Positions 23,946 through 36,122 of a DNA stretch of 64,000 nucleotides are shown in pieces (the first letter of the stretch is position 1; each line of letters begins with the position of its first letter). Under the pieces are notes generated by a model, which ran no database searches, had not been told where the DNA came from, and saw only the letters and a program-made list of their open reading frames with translations. The DNA is from Apoda limacodes (Eukaryota > Arthropoda > Insecta > Lepidoptera > Limacodidae), in contig OX291550.1 in assembly GCA_946406115.1 (NCBI GenBank), positions 21,800,722 to 21,864,721 of the forward strand. The letters are read 5' to 3'. Both the position numbers and the translations under genes were made by a program.

Positions 23946-25944
23946 ATATAACTACGGTGCTAGTGAGTTGCTATGTGCTCCTTTAGATATATATTATAGC
24001 TACGTGTGTAAAGGGCTTAAAGTATCATACTCCTACTTAGTCAAGGTTCCGTAGAATGAGAATTTTATTATTATTTCTTTCAGAGGTTTTGCTCGTTTAT
24101 ATATATATATATCGGTTTTTGATCTGTGAAAATAAAAATTGCTGCATAATTTATGCAATGGCACGTTATTCGATGAAATTTACCGTTTTAAATTGCGAGT
24201 AAATGAGAACCTATTCAGATTCAAAGTGCAGATTTCTAAACCTCGAAGTAGTGAAGGGGAATTTAACGCCCACTTGAAGCTTGCAGTGTCGAGTTATTCA
24301 ACAGAATTTAAATTAGCTGCTTTCTACAGTTTCTCGTGGTTGTTCAGTATTACAAGTATCATGAAACTACTGCTTTAAAGTTTTATATAAGTACGTTGTA
24401 ATAAATAAGGTAAAAATTCACGCAACCAGATACACTGTTTTTATTGAGTTTTGATATTATACGATTTTCTCATCGCAAATTATATTTTTGTATTTACACA
24501 CTTATTTAAACTAAAACAATCGTGTAAAAGGGGCCAAGTACGAACGTGACGAATATGCATGCAATAGAAAAATACAAACAACTTTAAAAAAGTTGTGGAA
24601 TAGGTACAGTCATTTGCAAAAGTCAAATACATAGTGTAAAGGTTAAAATTGTGTGGAGCCATTCTGTGACTCTCGCACTCACACACTAACATCACCAGAA
24701 CTGTCAATAATATTAACCTATAATTGAAAAAATTAGGTTTAATTTTCTTTATACTAAATACTGAAACTTTAAATCGTTCCTATATCTTTTGGTTTCATAA
24801 CCTATCAAATCAATAAGGTAAACTGCATTGTCGTTCTACATACGTATTGTTTAATTTGCATTAGATGTTACCTGCCCGGTGATGTGATTCATAGGCGACG
24901 CGACCTTAATTGAAAAGCATATGGTTCAAATCAAGCTACTTCCGTTTTAATTATTTTAGTTAGGAATTACTTTTTTTACGTTTTGACTATATTACTTAGG
25001 TCCTACTAGACGAATTACTTTATTTCTGTAAGTGTGTGTGTGACGCTTCGCCATCCTATTTTGTTTTGTAATTCTATATGGACTTTTGCAAATAGCAGTA
25101 CCTAAAGTTTTTTTGTATTAGTCCGATATGATGTCGGAGACGTTGCTGCGGCACAGTCTGATGGCTTGCACGCTACCATAAGAAAAAGAGTCGCCTCCCT
25201 GAGAGCTTATTGAGAACAGTGTCAAGTACGCCAGAGTCTGGAATTTAAGAGAGAAATGTATGCAAATAGGTCTTACTTCTTGAGATTCGTAAAAGTACTT
25301 GCATACATTTTTCATTCAAAGTCCACACTGATCCCAATTAGCACCCTTATGTACCGAGTGCGGGTCAGCGCCAATACCATGATAAAATAGTTGCTACAAA
25401 ATCGGACTGCATCTTGCTGAAACACAGGAAACAATATGTAAATACTGCGCTTCCTAGACATCGGAAAGAAATACTGAAAAATAGCGGCCCCTATAGTACA
25501 GAATCTTATATCTGAAACTTATCAAACAGTTATTCGCTTGATAACGACTTTGAAATATTCGATATTTGATTTGCCGTAAGCAATCGTATTTGTTGGTGGA
25601 TGCGCAAATGGAGGCAATACCGATGTTCTGATTTATCGCTCCACTGGATATTGATTCGGTGTTTATTCAAAATGGTGCAAATGGAAATGGATCCGATCAC
25701 ACCTTTCGGTCTAATGTCTGATGATCAGTTATTAAATTCCTTATTTTCTAATGCCATAATGCCATACGCATTAGAGTTTAACACACGAAAACTTTAATTG
25801 CTGGTAGTATTGCAAAGTTTCACCCAACTCTGCAAAATATTAAAGCTGTGCGCACACCTACAATATTTTTACCTTCCGTCAAAATCCTGATGCAGTAATA
25901 AATTTTTATTTTCAAATTTATATATATTTTTGGAAATTACATAA
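23946..25944. other. Intergenic stretch, no gene seen
   Basis: AT-rich. Open frames at 24,139-24,378 and 25,600-25,797 have no family resemblance and no splice context I would trust. Confidence 0.4.
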
Positions 25945-26195
25945 AGTGCTGTCTGGTCTCGAACTAAGAAAAGCATGTGCTATGAATACCAGACAACGGA
26001 TACTAATACAAATATGTATGGATGTACTTTTCTTTTGTAAAAACTTAAATAATATACATAGAAAAAACCCAGTCTCAAGACTAACACAAATAATAAATGT
26101 TTGTCTTGTGCAGGAATCTAACCCAAGCCCCTCGATTCAACAGTCGTTCAGGGATTCAGGGTCATTACCCATTGGGCCACGGAGCCGACAAAATA
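25945..26195 (-). repeat. SINE copy, minus strand
   Basis: It shares GTCTGGTCTCGAACTAAG-type and ATACCAGACAACGGATAC blocks with 19,270-19,460, and has the box-B side GTGCAGGAATCTAACCCAAG (one change from the better copy). Confidence 0.55.
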
Positions 26196-27640
26196 AAAGT
26201 ACCTTAACATTTACATGCAAAAAACAATCAATCATTTTTTTGGTTTAGTTCAGTGTTGATAGTCTTCAGTATAGATACCTACTGACTCCATTTTATATTT
26301 TTTTTTGGGTTAAGCACCTTCGTTCAATATATTTAGAAAAATATCTGCTCTTGAAACAGATCTCTATATATGAGTACATCAACCCCTTAACTACACTCAA
26401 CAACTTAATCCCTATGAAAAACGATACTATCTACTCTCTCTAGCGAGCCCTCTGTCGTGAAAAGAGAGCGTAAACAAGAACAGAGTAGTGATATATATCT
26501 ACTAAGAGGAGAGATCTAGATCACCACTCAACACCTACTCACACACGAGTCAGCGCGCCATTTGCACATGAAGCTGTAATATTTTTTTACAAAATGGAGT
26601 CTCCTTATAATACGTATAAATTTTATTTATTCAACTCTGTAAGTCTGTCTGTGGGAATGTTTATTCTTTTTAGGGTTTCTGTTCACAAAGCGCACTAAAG
26701 GGTCCGTATAACTTAGCTTACAGTGTCTCTCTCTTACCTTTATTCTTTATCTATCGAACTAAACTAGGTTAAAAGCTGACATTTTTACAGAATATTTGTT
26801 GTATGACGGATAAAAAACAAAAAGTAAAAATTAAGTAGGCTGAAGGTTATTTTTGTTAGATTGAATATAGTGTTACTTACACTATAACGCTTAAGTAAAA
26901 AAGTGAGAGAAGTGCATGTTTTACATGCTTTAAGTTAAGATTCCACAAAATTAAAATTATTGCGGATAACTCAGTGATCTTTATAACCTATTTTATTTCA
27001 AAACAATTCTATTTACAAGTTTTATTAAGTATTTCTGTTGTGATATTTTTCTATATTATTACAACACACAGTTTAAAAGTCAGACGGGAGTTTTCAACTT
27101 TGGAAGCTTATACTGGGAAAGCTAAAAACTTTTTCTCTTAGGTTCATAACTCTAGCTAGAGATTTTACTTAAAAATTCCAAATTTTAAAGTTCTATCCAA
27201 CGACACTTATTAAATATTTTTTTTCTCTTTTATTTTTATTATAATAATAGTATTAAATATATTAAAAAAAAAACAGTTAAAAGAAATATTTCGACTATAT
27301 TCTATAGTCGTCATATATAAATTTATATATATAAATATAAACTTTATTTTCGACTCTTAGATTCCTGATAAGCCACTCACATATTCATAGTAAACAACGG
27401 GCAGACTGAAAGGGGTCTCAGAAGCAAACACCAGGCCTTTCAAAAGTGAAAACTGCTCCCTACTTAGTCTCAATATCAAAGGACTTAAGCTTTACAAAAC
27501 TAAAAACCGGCCGCACTTGACTTTAGTTTATTTCGTACTAAAAATCTATGTAGTCAACATCATGAAATTGACAATACCAATCGAATGATGGGAAATACTA
27601 CGAAAATATAACACTAAAAATTATATCCATACTAGCTTTT
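26196..27640. other. Intergenic stretch, no gene seen
   Basis: Contains one odd, GC-richer block at about 26,430-26,570 (CTCTAGCGAGCCCTCTGTCG and following) of unknown nature. The rest is AT-rich. Confidence 0.4.
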
Positions 27641-27649
27641 GCGCAAGGT

Positions 27650-28200
27650 TCTACCCGCTCTAAATTCGGTTATCGGTATAGGATTTCAAAGGCAATTTCT
27701 CAATCAGAAAATAGAATAAAAACCGAGTCACACTTGACTTTTTCAATTAGCCTATGTCCGTTCCAGGAACACTACTATCTCCATACCAAATTTCATATAA
27801 ATCTTTTCAACGGTTTAAGCGTGAAGTGGTAAAAAAAAGAGAAACAGAGTTACTTTTGCATTTATAATATTACTAGCTTTTCCCCGCAGTTTCACCCGCC
27901 CTAAATTTGGTTATCGGTGTAGGATTTCAACGAGAATTCCTCAATCAGAAAATAGAAAAAAACCGACTCTCACTTGACGTTTTCAAGTTTTCTATGCCCT
28001 TCCCTGGCATTCAAACTATCTCCATGGCAAATTTGCACGCCCTGAATTCAGTTATCGGTGCAGGATTTCAAAGGCAACTCTCAATTATAGAAAAAAACCG
28101 ACTCACACTTCACGCTCTTCCCGAGGACTCAGACTATCTCCATACCAAATTTACTTTCGCATTTATAATATTAGTATGTATGCGAGTGTTAATTTGTTGT
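27650..28200 (+). repeat. Three successive partial RTE-like repeat copies
   Basis: The block GGTTATCGGTATAGGATTTC recurs at about 27,667, 27,908 and 28,048 (diverged). Each is followed by a GAAAATAG-type stretch and ACCGAGTCACACTTGAC (or its variant). TCTCCATACCAAATTTCAT and GCATTTATAATATTA tails close two of the copies. The arrangement is a tandem of truncated copies of one family. Confidence 0.6.
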
Positions 28201-28863
28201 GAAAAACTCCTTATAACATTTAAGGAGTCCAAAACAAAGAAAAGGTTACAGATATATCGCTTAATAACAGGGTTCCATTTCGACCTAGATACAGACTCCT
28301 CGAAACGAACAAATAATTTAAAGCCGACTCTAGGCTTGGAGAAATGAATGACTTTTGTCACTTCGGTAACGCAATCTTGAAGCTCCTCCAGATGTCATTT
28401 CCTGGAGATTGCGTTACATTGACAGAGAATAATATTCTTTCAGAAATACAAATGGGTGCTTTCAGATGTGGCTGTTAAATCACTACGAAGAAACATATGA
28501 AATTCAATGCATAAAAAGTATCCTATAACAGACAGAGAAAACCTCGAATTTGTTCCCAGCGCTAAATTAAAACGTCTCCTGAATAAATAACACTTGGAAG
28601 TGTAAACCGTGTCAGTGAGACCGTGAAAGATGCATTGTGCATTTGGACGTGCAGTTAACCGAATATGTGTTTGTAGCATAGAATAAAGAATAATTTGAGT
28701 CCCATAGATCTAATGTAAATTTAATGTTAATTAAGGGTTAGTTATATCTACCTTGTCACACACATCAAAATCGGTATTTTGTATTGTTTTCAATTTTCTT
28801 TTTCAAATATCAACCGAATTGTATAGACTTTACTTATCCTGTAAGTTAATAGATTATTCTGCC
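28201..28863. other. Intergenic stretch, no gene seen
   Basis: No gene. A short local inverted repeat near 28,360-28,420 pairs GGTAACGCAATCTTGAAGC with GGAGATTGCGTTACATTG. Confidence 0.4.
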
Positions 28864-28993
28864 TGTGTTCCTAAATTTGTACCAGCATACTGGTCAGTAC
28901 GGTTTGACGTCATTATCTAACGTCAAACTGCTGTACTGTTCCGAAAAATGACATCACACCGTACTGGCCAGTATGCCTGTTCTTTAGGAACAC
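28864..28993. mobile_element. Short MITE with about 45-bp inverted ends
   Basis: GTGTTCCTAAATTTGTACC and CATACTGGTCAGTACGG at the left are mirrored by CCGTACTGGCCAGTATGCC and CTTTAGGAACAC at the right. An inner TTTGACGTCA and CGTCAAAC pair gives a second, nested hairpin. Confidence 0.75.
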
Positions 28994-29334
28994 GGCTCTA
29001 TATGTGTATGTTTTTTTTTAAAAAAATAGTTTACGTATTCGTACAGAGCCTGTCTGAAAATGTCGTAAAAAAGAGCAATTTCTTGGACCTTTGCAGGGCC
29101 TCAATTATTTATACAAATGGCATTTAAAAAAAAAAACAAACAGACATAGTGACTGACATAAGTAACAAACAGACATAAACATCTATCATAAATAAAAAAA
29201 ATAGTTCGGTAGCAAGTTCCGCACGAACAACTTCTCTTGGACACAATATCACTATCACAAATATAGAAAAAAAATCAAATACTGATAATTAAGGCATAAA
29301 CCTTTGTGACTTGATTTCATGATGGAAGAAATAT

Positions 29335-29395
29335 CTAAATATAACAAGTATGTACGGAACCCTCGGTGCGCAAGTCCAACTCGTACTTAGCCGGT
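29335..29395 (+). repeat. 3' end of CTTGGCCGG-family repeat
   Basis: TGTACGGAACCCTCGGTGCG followed by AAGTCCAACTCGTACTTAGC and CGG, a diverged end of the family complete at 2,884-3,491. Confidence 0.6.
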
Positions 29396-29817
29396 TAAAT
29401 AAGTAAGAATTTTTTAAAACACCATTTTCGGCACACTTATAAATATAATATTTCAAATTAGGACACACAGAAAACTTCATTAAATTATACATTTCTCGTT
29501 CTCGCTTACAATCGCGAAAGTCCTTTGAATTTCAGCGCTTAACTCTTTTCTGTTCCATCAGCACTTTTAGCACACGAGTGGCTTAGGGAAAATTAAAGCT
29601 AATGCTATTGAAATACGACTCATTTCGCTATGAGTCAAACCGTTAAAGCTGACCTGATAAAAGACAAAGAATTGCTAGGTACATCTTTCACTCATAATGA
29701 AGCCTCGCTGCTTGATTACTGCTTATATTTGTTACTAGAATTGCCCTGCGGTTTTACTCGCAGAAAACCCTCTTCCCGTGGGAAATTTTCTGTGTTCCTA
29801 CAGCTATCATAGCGCCA

Positions 29818-29925
29818 AAAAAACCGGCCAAATGCGAGTCTGGCTTGTGCACCGAGGGTTCCGTATAAACTTATTATATGTAGATAGTTCTTCCATCGTG
29901 AGATCAAATCTCACAGGTTTATACT
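29818..29925 (-). repeat. CTTGGCCGG-family repeat, reversed
   Basis: AAAACCGGCCAAATGCGAGTC and TTGTGCACCGAGGGTTCCG, then GTAGATAGTTCTTCCATCG. It faces the copy at 29,335-29,395, about 0.4 kb away. Confidence 0.6.
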
Positions 29926-31440
29926 GTTATTACGTATCAATTTTTGTTTTTTTTCCTATATTTACGATGTAACATCTTGCTTCTTACCAAATTTCATGAT
30001 TCTAGGTATAAGTATGCGACAAAAATGACCGTATTTTGGGCATATTTTTTTATTGCATTAACTTAGAAGCTTGACTCTTTTCAGAACTTTAACTGACCGT
30101 ATCTTTAATATTTGATATCAATTTCAACTTGATACCTGCAAGAGTTCTTGAGTAAAAGAGCCTTGACAGACAGACAAACTTTTTTTATGTGTTATATGAC
30201 CAAATTTCGGGGTTTTTTCTATATTTGTGATGTAAGATCTTGCTTCGACTTCCTTCAAAATATTGACATTCGGAACTAAAAACCATATAACCAAAACTAA
30301 ATACCTACACGGTATTGAGGAATACCCTTAATGAGTAACAGTGAAGCGTGTGAAGGTTGTGCTTTTTAAGTGTTGCAGTTTCAGCAAAATATGAAGAGCC
30401 TAGTTAATTAGCACTGCGGATGAATTTGAAAAGCGTACTTGATGAAAGTTTCAGGATGAGTGATTACAAGTAATTAAATATTTTTACTGGTTATTTTAAT
30501 TTACCTTTTTGAACAGAGTGTATTAAAAAATTAGGTACTTCTACAAAAATATAAAACTAGTTTTATTTTTCTTACAACATTTATACTATCCGCAGGGAAG
30601 TTATTTACATTTCTACTTTAATTTATTTATTGTTTTAAGTTAGATCTTGCCCCTACCTTTTATGTCCTCTCTTAGTTTAGGCTGTAATTTAGGGCTATTT
30701 TAGGACGTGCTCCATTTAGGAACACCAATAACACCTATGGAGGTAAGTCGCCTAATAGATTAATTTAGGTCAGCTTCTAACTGTCATCATTGACGAAACA
30801 CTATTTATGAATTATATCTGTAACTTGTAAAAAGCACTTCTGCTAAAAGTAGCCACTTTAGTAAGTGCTCAGATATAAAACTTTTTTATTTTGTTTATAT
30901 TTTACAGTTTTACATTTACTGCCGTCGGTTCGCGAGTCCGACTTTCACTTTGATCGGTGTTTTTCATGTATTATTAAATATTACTATCGCACATTATACT
31001 AATGGATAAATATAAGTCTCTAATATTTATATTTTTTTTAGAAACTGAGCTATGAAGTTTTACTAACTTATTAACGTACTAATATCAATAAGTTAAAGAA
31101 AAGTCGACCACGCTACCATCCTGTGTCAACTTTACTCTCTTGACTGTTCGCATACAAATCACAAACATTTGCCAGTATACACATTACACATGGTATACTC
31201 GTCATTTGTTTTTGAAGTGTAAGTAGCCACAAATATAGCTTTTTTTTTATAAGATGGCCAGTGTGTGCCTAAAATTTGTTTTTTTTTTTATGAAACAAAG
31301 ATGCAAATCGAATTAGTACCTATAAGTTCTTAAAATATAGGATGAGTTTTGCGACAGCTGCCATTGGAATCTTGTCTATCAAGTATCGTAATTTCAGCCA
31401 GTTAAAAAGTATGGGAGACAATTCCATACTTTATTGTTGC
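29926..31440. other. Intergenic stretch with short repeat modules
   Basis: At 30,119-30,185 there is a third copy of the 2,026-2,205 module, followed by a CAGACAGACAAAC stretch. No gene seen. Confidence 0.4.
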
Positions 31441-31448
31441 GTGCCAAA

Positions 31449-31475
31449 TATATATATATATATATATATATATAA
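31449..31475. repeat. (AT)n microsatellite
   Basis: About 13 AT dinucleotides in a row. Confidence 0.95.
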
Positions 31476-31539
31476 TAATAGCAACTATAATCGGTATTAA
31501 TGATCAATTATCAACATCGTCATGATCCTAGCACTAGGC

Positions 31540-31760
31540 CTGTTACTTTGGCAGCTTACTATGCAGTTGGCTGTTGCAGCCATTACTGCTTCACCGGACT
31601 TTTGGGGCGAGACTCTGAAGGAGCCTCAGCCCATATAGCGCCCAACGCTCAAGGGCTCCCCGCGGGGGAAGCCTCGGCTTGGGTTGTCGCTCTCGTTGGC
31701 GTCCCTTCGACCGGCGTGAGTCTCGAACCCTTGGCAGCTGTCGCAGAACTTAAGCTATAT
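31540..31760. other. Isolated GC-rich island
   Basis: This patch is strikingly GC-rich for the neighbourhood (GGCTCCCCGCGGGGGAAGCC at about 31,653-31,672, an internal near-palindrome). A plus-strand frame stays open for 104 codons (31,500-31,814) but the product matches no domain I know. It could be a piece of a transposable element's coding region or a structured repeat. Confidence 0.4.
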
Positions 31761-32302
31761 ATATGCTATATTTTAAGAGTCCGCTGGATCGCTTTGTCTG
31801 CTTCTAGAGGATAGTAAATTTTTTGAGGCTATTGCGCAGTCCATTGGACAGATTACGAAACTAAAAAATTTGAAATAAAAAGCAAAACGAATAGTTACTA
31901 TAGAGCCAAGCAGATAAGTTACAAGCGATAATTTGGTCTATTTATCTTGGCTGGTTGGCTTGACATTGAACGCATTTAGGTAGATGTAAACAAAACGTAC
32001 CTTTTATAAAGTACCCGGGTTTCTGTAAATTAGACAACTATGACAAAGCGCTGCAGTGCTGTCACATTTGATGGACGACAGGATGCAGGATACATCCAAC
32101 GCACGACAGAAAAAAACAATTTCAAGCATCACAAAGCCAGTACTTATGCAACTAACCATTTGTTAATAGCCACGTAATTAATTTTTAAACAATGATATGT
32201 GTAGAATTCTATTTTAATTCCAATAATATAACCAATATAAGTAAACATTTTAAATAAATTATTTAAAGGATGTAGTCAGAATTTCGGCCAGCCAGAATTG
32301 TA

Positions 32303-32375
32303 CCTCAATAGCTAAGTGGTAGAGGATGAAACGAAATCTTAAGGTTGCAAGTTCAAGTCCTGGCTTAAGGTTAAT
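32303..32375 (+). repeat. tRNA-derived SINE head with box A and box B
   Basis: TAGCTAAGTGG at 32,309-32,319 fits a box A (TGGCNNAGTGG) and GTTCAAGTCC at 32,351-32,360 fits a box B (GGTTCRANNCC). The 31-bp spacing is right for an RNA polymerase III type 2 promoter. Acceptor-stem pairing is poor, so this is a SINE head or degraded tRNA rather than a working tRNA gene. Confidence 0.55.
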
Positions 32376-32865
32376 CTTTTGAGTGCATCTCCTCCAAAGT
32401 ACTTACTTGCTATGAAAATAATAATTTATAATGATGATTGGGTTATAATATGTTTTCATCTAAGACTCCACCTTCACGAAGTCAAACAAGGAAAGATTTT
32501 TCTATGTAGGTACATATCATGTTTTTTCTTATTCTATGAAGATTTGTGTATTTGTAAGATTGATGTACTAAGACTTTATAAGTTCCTAGCAGTTGGATGT
32601 TAATGATAAAATTCAATCATAATAGCATTAACGTGTCATATACTTAACCTAATGTGTTCATATTTTATACGATTAATTGTGTTTATATCTTACGTGTTCG
32701 TATATATGATCCAATATTAAATTCATAAGTCAAAGATAATTAATTCAAGTAAGAACGTTTTTGAACCGTCAAAATTATTGTATGATATTTTTGGTTTTTG
32801 GGTAATTGTTTTCTAAAAACATTATGCCAGGCTGAAGTTTAGGTATATCATTTGAATACATGCAA
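32376..32865. other. AT-rich stretch, no gene seen
   Basis: Probably the body of the SINE-like element at its start; otherwise featureless. Confidence 0.35.
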
Positions 32866-33165
32866 GTGAACGCCATTTGAATCCACACAATGTAGACAGA
32901 GCCGTCGTTAGTAGTAATCGGATTTGGACGACCGAGTTCCACTATTCAAGCTTAGGTACAAGAACTGGGACACAACTCCATCCGTAATTCAAATTCAAAT
33001 TGCAAATATCATTAGTCCTGCAAAGAGATGTGGTCTGAGTTCCGACATTGAGGTAGTATTATTGAATTTCTGCTAGCACACGTATGTACCCTTATGTACA
33101 CGTATGTTGCCGTGTGATCCACTGAGAATTTAAAAATTATCAGAACTGCATGCAGTAATGTGTCT
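32866..33165 (+). repeat. Dispersed repeat, pair of 59,150-59,470
   Basis: It shares colinear blocks with 59,150-59,470: CGCCATTTGAATCCACACAA, AGTAATCGGATTTGGAC, ACAAGAACTGGGA, AATTCAAATTGCA, and GTTCCGACATTGAG with TATTATTGAATTT. Same orientation, about 26 kb apart, clearly diverged. Confidence 0.65.
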
Positions 33166-34540
33166 ACAGTAAATCAAATATCCCTTAACTTTAAAGCAAA
33201 GTTTCAAAGTTGAACATTTTGTGTCAAAATGGACAAAACGATTTATTAGTTTGTAGATATCCGCAATAATTCTCACTCTACGAAACCCTTATTTATGTAA
33301 TGCTTGTAGACAGGCACTTTGGCTGTTTTTTGTTAATGAATATTTTTTTTTTTTTATTTTAAAGTTTTGTTAGATTTTCAAAGGTGCTGAATGTAAATCT
33401 TTTTTAAATCCAAGATGGCGAATTCAATATGGTGTCCCTTTTTTGGTATCGACAAAATTAAATCTGTTATTTTTTCGCGGGTGCTGAATTCTAATCTATA
33501 CATTTACAATTTTAAAATTCAAGATAGCGGATCAATATTTTGCAAAAAACTTAGACATCAAGACAAAAAGAAGCGCTTGTGCGGTAGGTAGATGCTGCCG
33601 GACAGTTCACACAATTTTTGGATTGCTTCACTATGTACATGGACATCGACAACAATGACACGCAATGAGCCCACATATGACGTCTAAGCTGTAAGCTGTC
33701 TAGGAGTTAGGTAATCTTCAGACTGTCCTGTTCTGGTCAAGTTTAGATCAGACACTGAACAAAGTTGTCATATTTGGTCAGTCACTAAAGAGGACCTTGG
33801 TTTGATGCTACAATCAGCCTTCACAGCGAAAACAGTCTTCAGTGTCATCGTAATTAAATTCTGTACAAATTTCCAGTCCGTCATCAACACAATACAAATC
33901 TACTATCTCCGCGTACTCCATCGTTTTATAGGACTTTAAGAATACGTTTCTAATTAGTTTTTTCTCCAAGATTTATTATTTGCGACTTGTAGGTTGAATA
34001 AAAATTTTTTTAAGCAAACTCGGTTTTTTAAACCTATTTTTTATTTAGATATTCGCAATAATTCTCATATTACAGAAACCTGGCCCTGGCGGATTTTATT
34101 TATATAGTTTAAGTGGTGCCCTGGTTTTAACCACGAATATCTTGGTGTTTGTGATATATTTATTTTTGTTAGTCATTATTCTAGGTGTTATTCATCAGTC
34201 ATCACAGATTTCAACCGACATCATCCAAAAAGTCTGCTAAAAGCCAATTCGTGTATTTGCGACTTCACGCTAACATCTGTTATCAATTTATGAGACACAT
34301 AAATTACTTACTTTGCTCGTACGTCAGGTGAGCCATTCTCATTATATCGACGTCGTCGAGTACAGGTGGATAAGGAGTTACAATATGTTGAGGTGAATTA
34401 GAATGCTTTTCAAATTTCTATCGTAAAAAAACGACACTTAAATAACTAGGATAGTTTTATAACTGTATTATTTGACGCATAAAGAAAGCGGTGTCGTAAG
34501 TTTGAAGCCATTGTGATATATAATAGTGACTTTCAATTTA
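33166..34540. other. Intergenic stretch with AAGATGGCG repeat pieces
   Basis: Two related AT-rich blocks containing CCAAGATGGCG and CAAGATAGCGG lie at about 33,400-33,540. A 35-codon minus-strand ATG frame at 33,814-33,921 is acidic and has four cysteines, but nothing supports it as a gene. Confidence 0.4.
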
Positions 34541-34689
34541 TTAAAAATATGAACATACACATACTATACATAGAAAACACCCAGACTCAAGACAAACACA
34601 ACGGTGCATTGTGTATTGAGGATTATAAGGTGAAAATTACTAACTAGCAGCTGTTCAAAAGTCTAAGTTCAAGTTTGTAATTTTCGTAC

Positions 34690-35290
34690 CACCCGTGTTA
34701 CACAAAATGTTTTTCGTCACATTTGCGAGTAAATAAATGAAAATATAAGGCGAATAAATGAATAAACTCACCAAAATAAAATAAAAATGGCAGGAATAGA
34801 AGTAGAGAAAACAACGTCATCGCTAGATTTTAGAATTTATGAATTAAAAAGTTGTGGCTGAAGTCGAAACATGTAATTGACCGCTTGGCGCGTAGTTCAT
34901 ATCATTTTCAACAGGACATCTTTTATATATACTTGAAAGAATAGACAGTACGTACTGTTATATATATTTATAGTATACATTATTACCTAAGCGGCTTGCC
35001 CCTCTGGCAAACCTCATCATCAGCATATCTTGCAGTCCCATGTCACCATGGACGCATCAGTCAGTTCATCACGCGTCTCTACCCCGTCGACACCTGCCAG
35101 ATACCATTTTTATTTGTATTTAATAATTCTATTTTTTAATTAAACTCACTTTTATTTTATTCTTCGACTTTTGTTTAAATTCCTTTTTTTAAAAACTCAT
35201 CAAGAAAAAACTTTATAACAGTACGTTTTGTCATTGCCGCTTGTGAGTTATCTAATGCCTGTTTTGCCCTGAGGAAAGTAAAATTTTGAA
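34690..35290 (+). repeat. Dispersed repeat with GTGTTTTTCATCACA ends, copy C
   Basis: It matches copies A and B: TTTTCGTACCACCCGTGTTA, TGTTTTTCGTCACATTTGCG, AAATGGCAGGAATAGAAG, then CTGTTTTGCCCTGAGGAAAG. It is split by the 264-bp insertion described separately and lies immediately left of the giant element. Confidence 0.55.
34954..35217. mobile_element. 264-bp insertion with 9-bp target duplication
   Basis: ACAGTACGT occurs at 34,945-34,953 and again at 35,218-35,226. The DNA between them is absent from copy A of the host repeat, which reads continuously across this point. The insert contains CCTCATCATCAGCATATC and CAGTCCCATGTCACCATGG. A 9-bp duplication would fit a non-LTR/SINE or a 9-bp-TSD DNA transposon; no terminal inverted repeat is obvious. 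Confidence 0.6.
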
Positions 35291-35494
35291 ATGACGTATG
35301 AAATTCATCGATTGTCGCGAAACCGCAATTTATATATTATTTCTTTCAAAAAAGGTTAGCAATCTTTTACGGCATCGACCCGCAGGGGTCTGGAGGTGGG
35401 GTTTTGCACAAAATCTGTCAAAACGCCTATACATATTCATTGTTTATGGTAGTGTGTGTACGTTAACTGTTTGTTTTGTTATCAAAAGTGTGTA

Positions 35495-35498
35495 AGGT
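35495..35498. repeat. Left target-site duplication AGGT
   Basis: AGGT directly precedes TGTAG, the start of the left long repeat. The same four bases directly follow the final CTACA at 54,946-54,949. Confidence 0.6.
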
Positions 35499-35719
35499 TG
35501 TAGAAACCCCCCCCCCAGTTTATAAAAATAATAAAATTATAAATTTGAACTCACGTGGAGTATACCGACATACTCGCCAATTTGAATACGTGAAGGCATG
35601 TGTAATCCTAACATATTATTGTTGCCTTTATTATTACTAAACATTAATGATATTTTGTAACCGTTATTAATGTTATTATTAAAGAAAGCTATGCAGAGAA
35701 TTAATATTATTATTTGGCT

Positions 35720-35815
35720 GTGATCGTCTAATGGCGTAATCGTCTATTTGGACCCTCGTTGTGACCGATAATAACCCCAGATCCTAAGAGGTATGGATTC
35801 AATCAGTCCCAGGTG
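35720..35815 (+). other. tRNA-like stretch inside the terminal repeat
   Basis: GTGATCGTCTAATGGCGTAA resembles a box A region (as in tRNA-Asp/Glu-like heads), and GGATTCAATCAGTCC about 75 bp later resembles a box B with changes. The spacing is longer than in a tRNA and no cloverleaf was verified. The right copy is at 49,011-49,106. Confidence 0.25.
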
Positions 35816-36122
35816 TGAAAGAACAAAATCAAAACCCTAATTTTACATTATACCTACATTAAAAGCAATGGCCTATAACTAATCCTTAACCGCAGAACCA
35901 CTAAGTCCTGATTAGCATTAGACCAGAATTTAAATTACTAAATGCGAGTTTCAGATTAAAATATATGCGATTTATTATCCTAACGTAGTCGAAGTACCCT
36001 AGCCTAAGTCACCCTATTCACCAGCCTAGCTACCTCCTTACAACTCCGAACATGTCTCGTAATAACACGGTTACCCCTCGAACACGATAGGCCTTGAAGT
36101 TATAACGACTATGACCGCATAC

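Noticed and set aside
25946..26248. 100-codon plus-strand frame
   Set aside because: It lies across a SINE copy; the peptide part with ESNPSPSIQQS is a typical SINE antisense translation.
28134..28347. Frames on both strands near 28.1-28.35 kb, up to 146 codons
   Set aside because: They cover RTE-like repeat copies and show no domain.
33814..33921. 35-codon minus-strand acidic, cysteine-containing frame
   Set aside because: Short, with no splice sites or homology that I can support.
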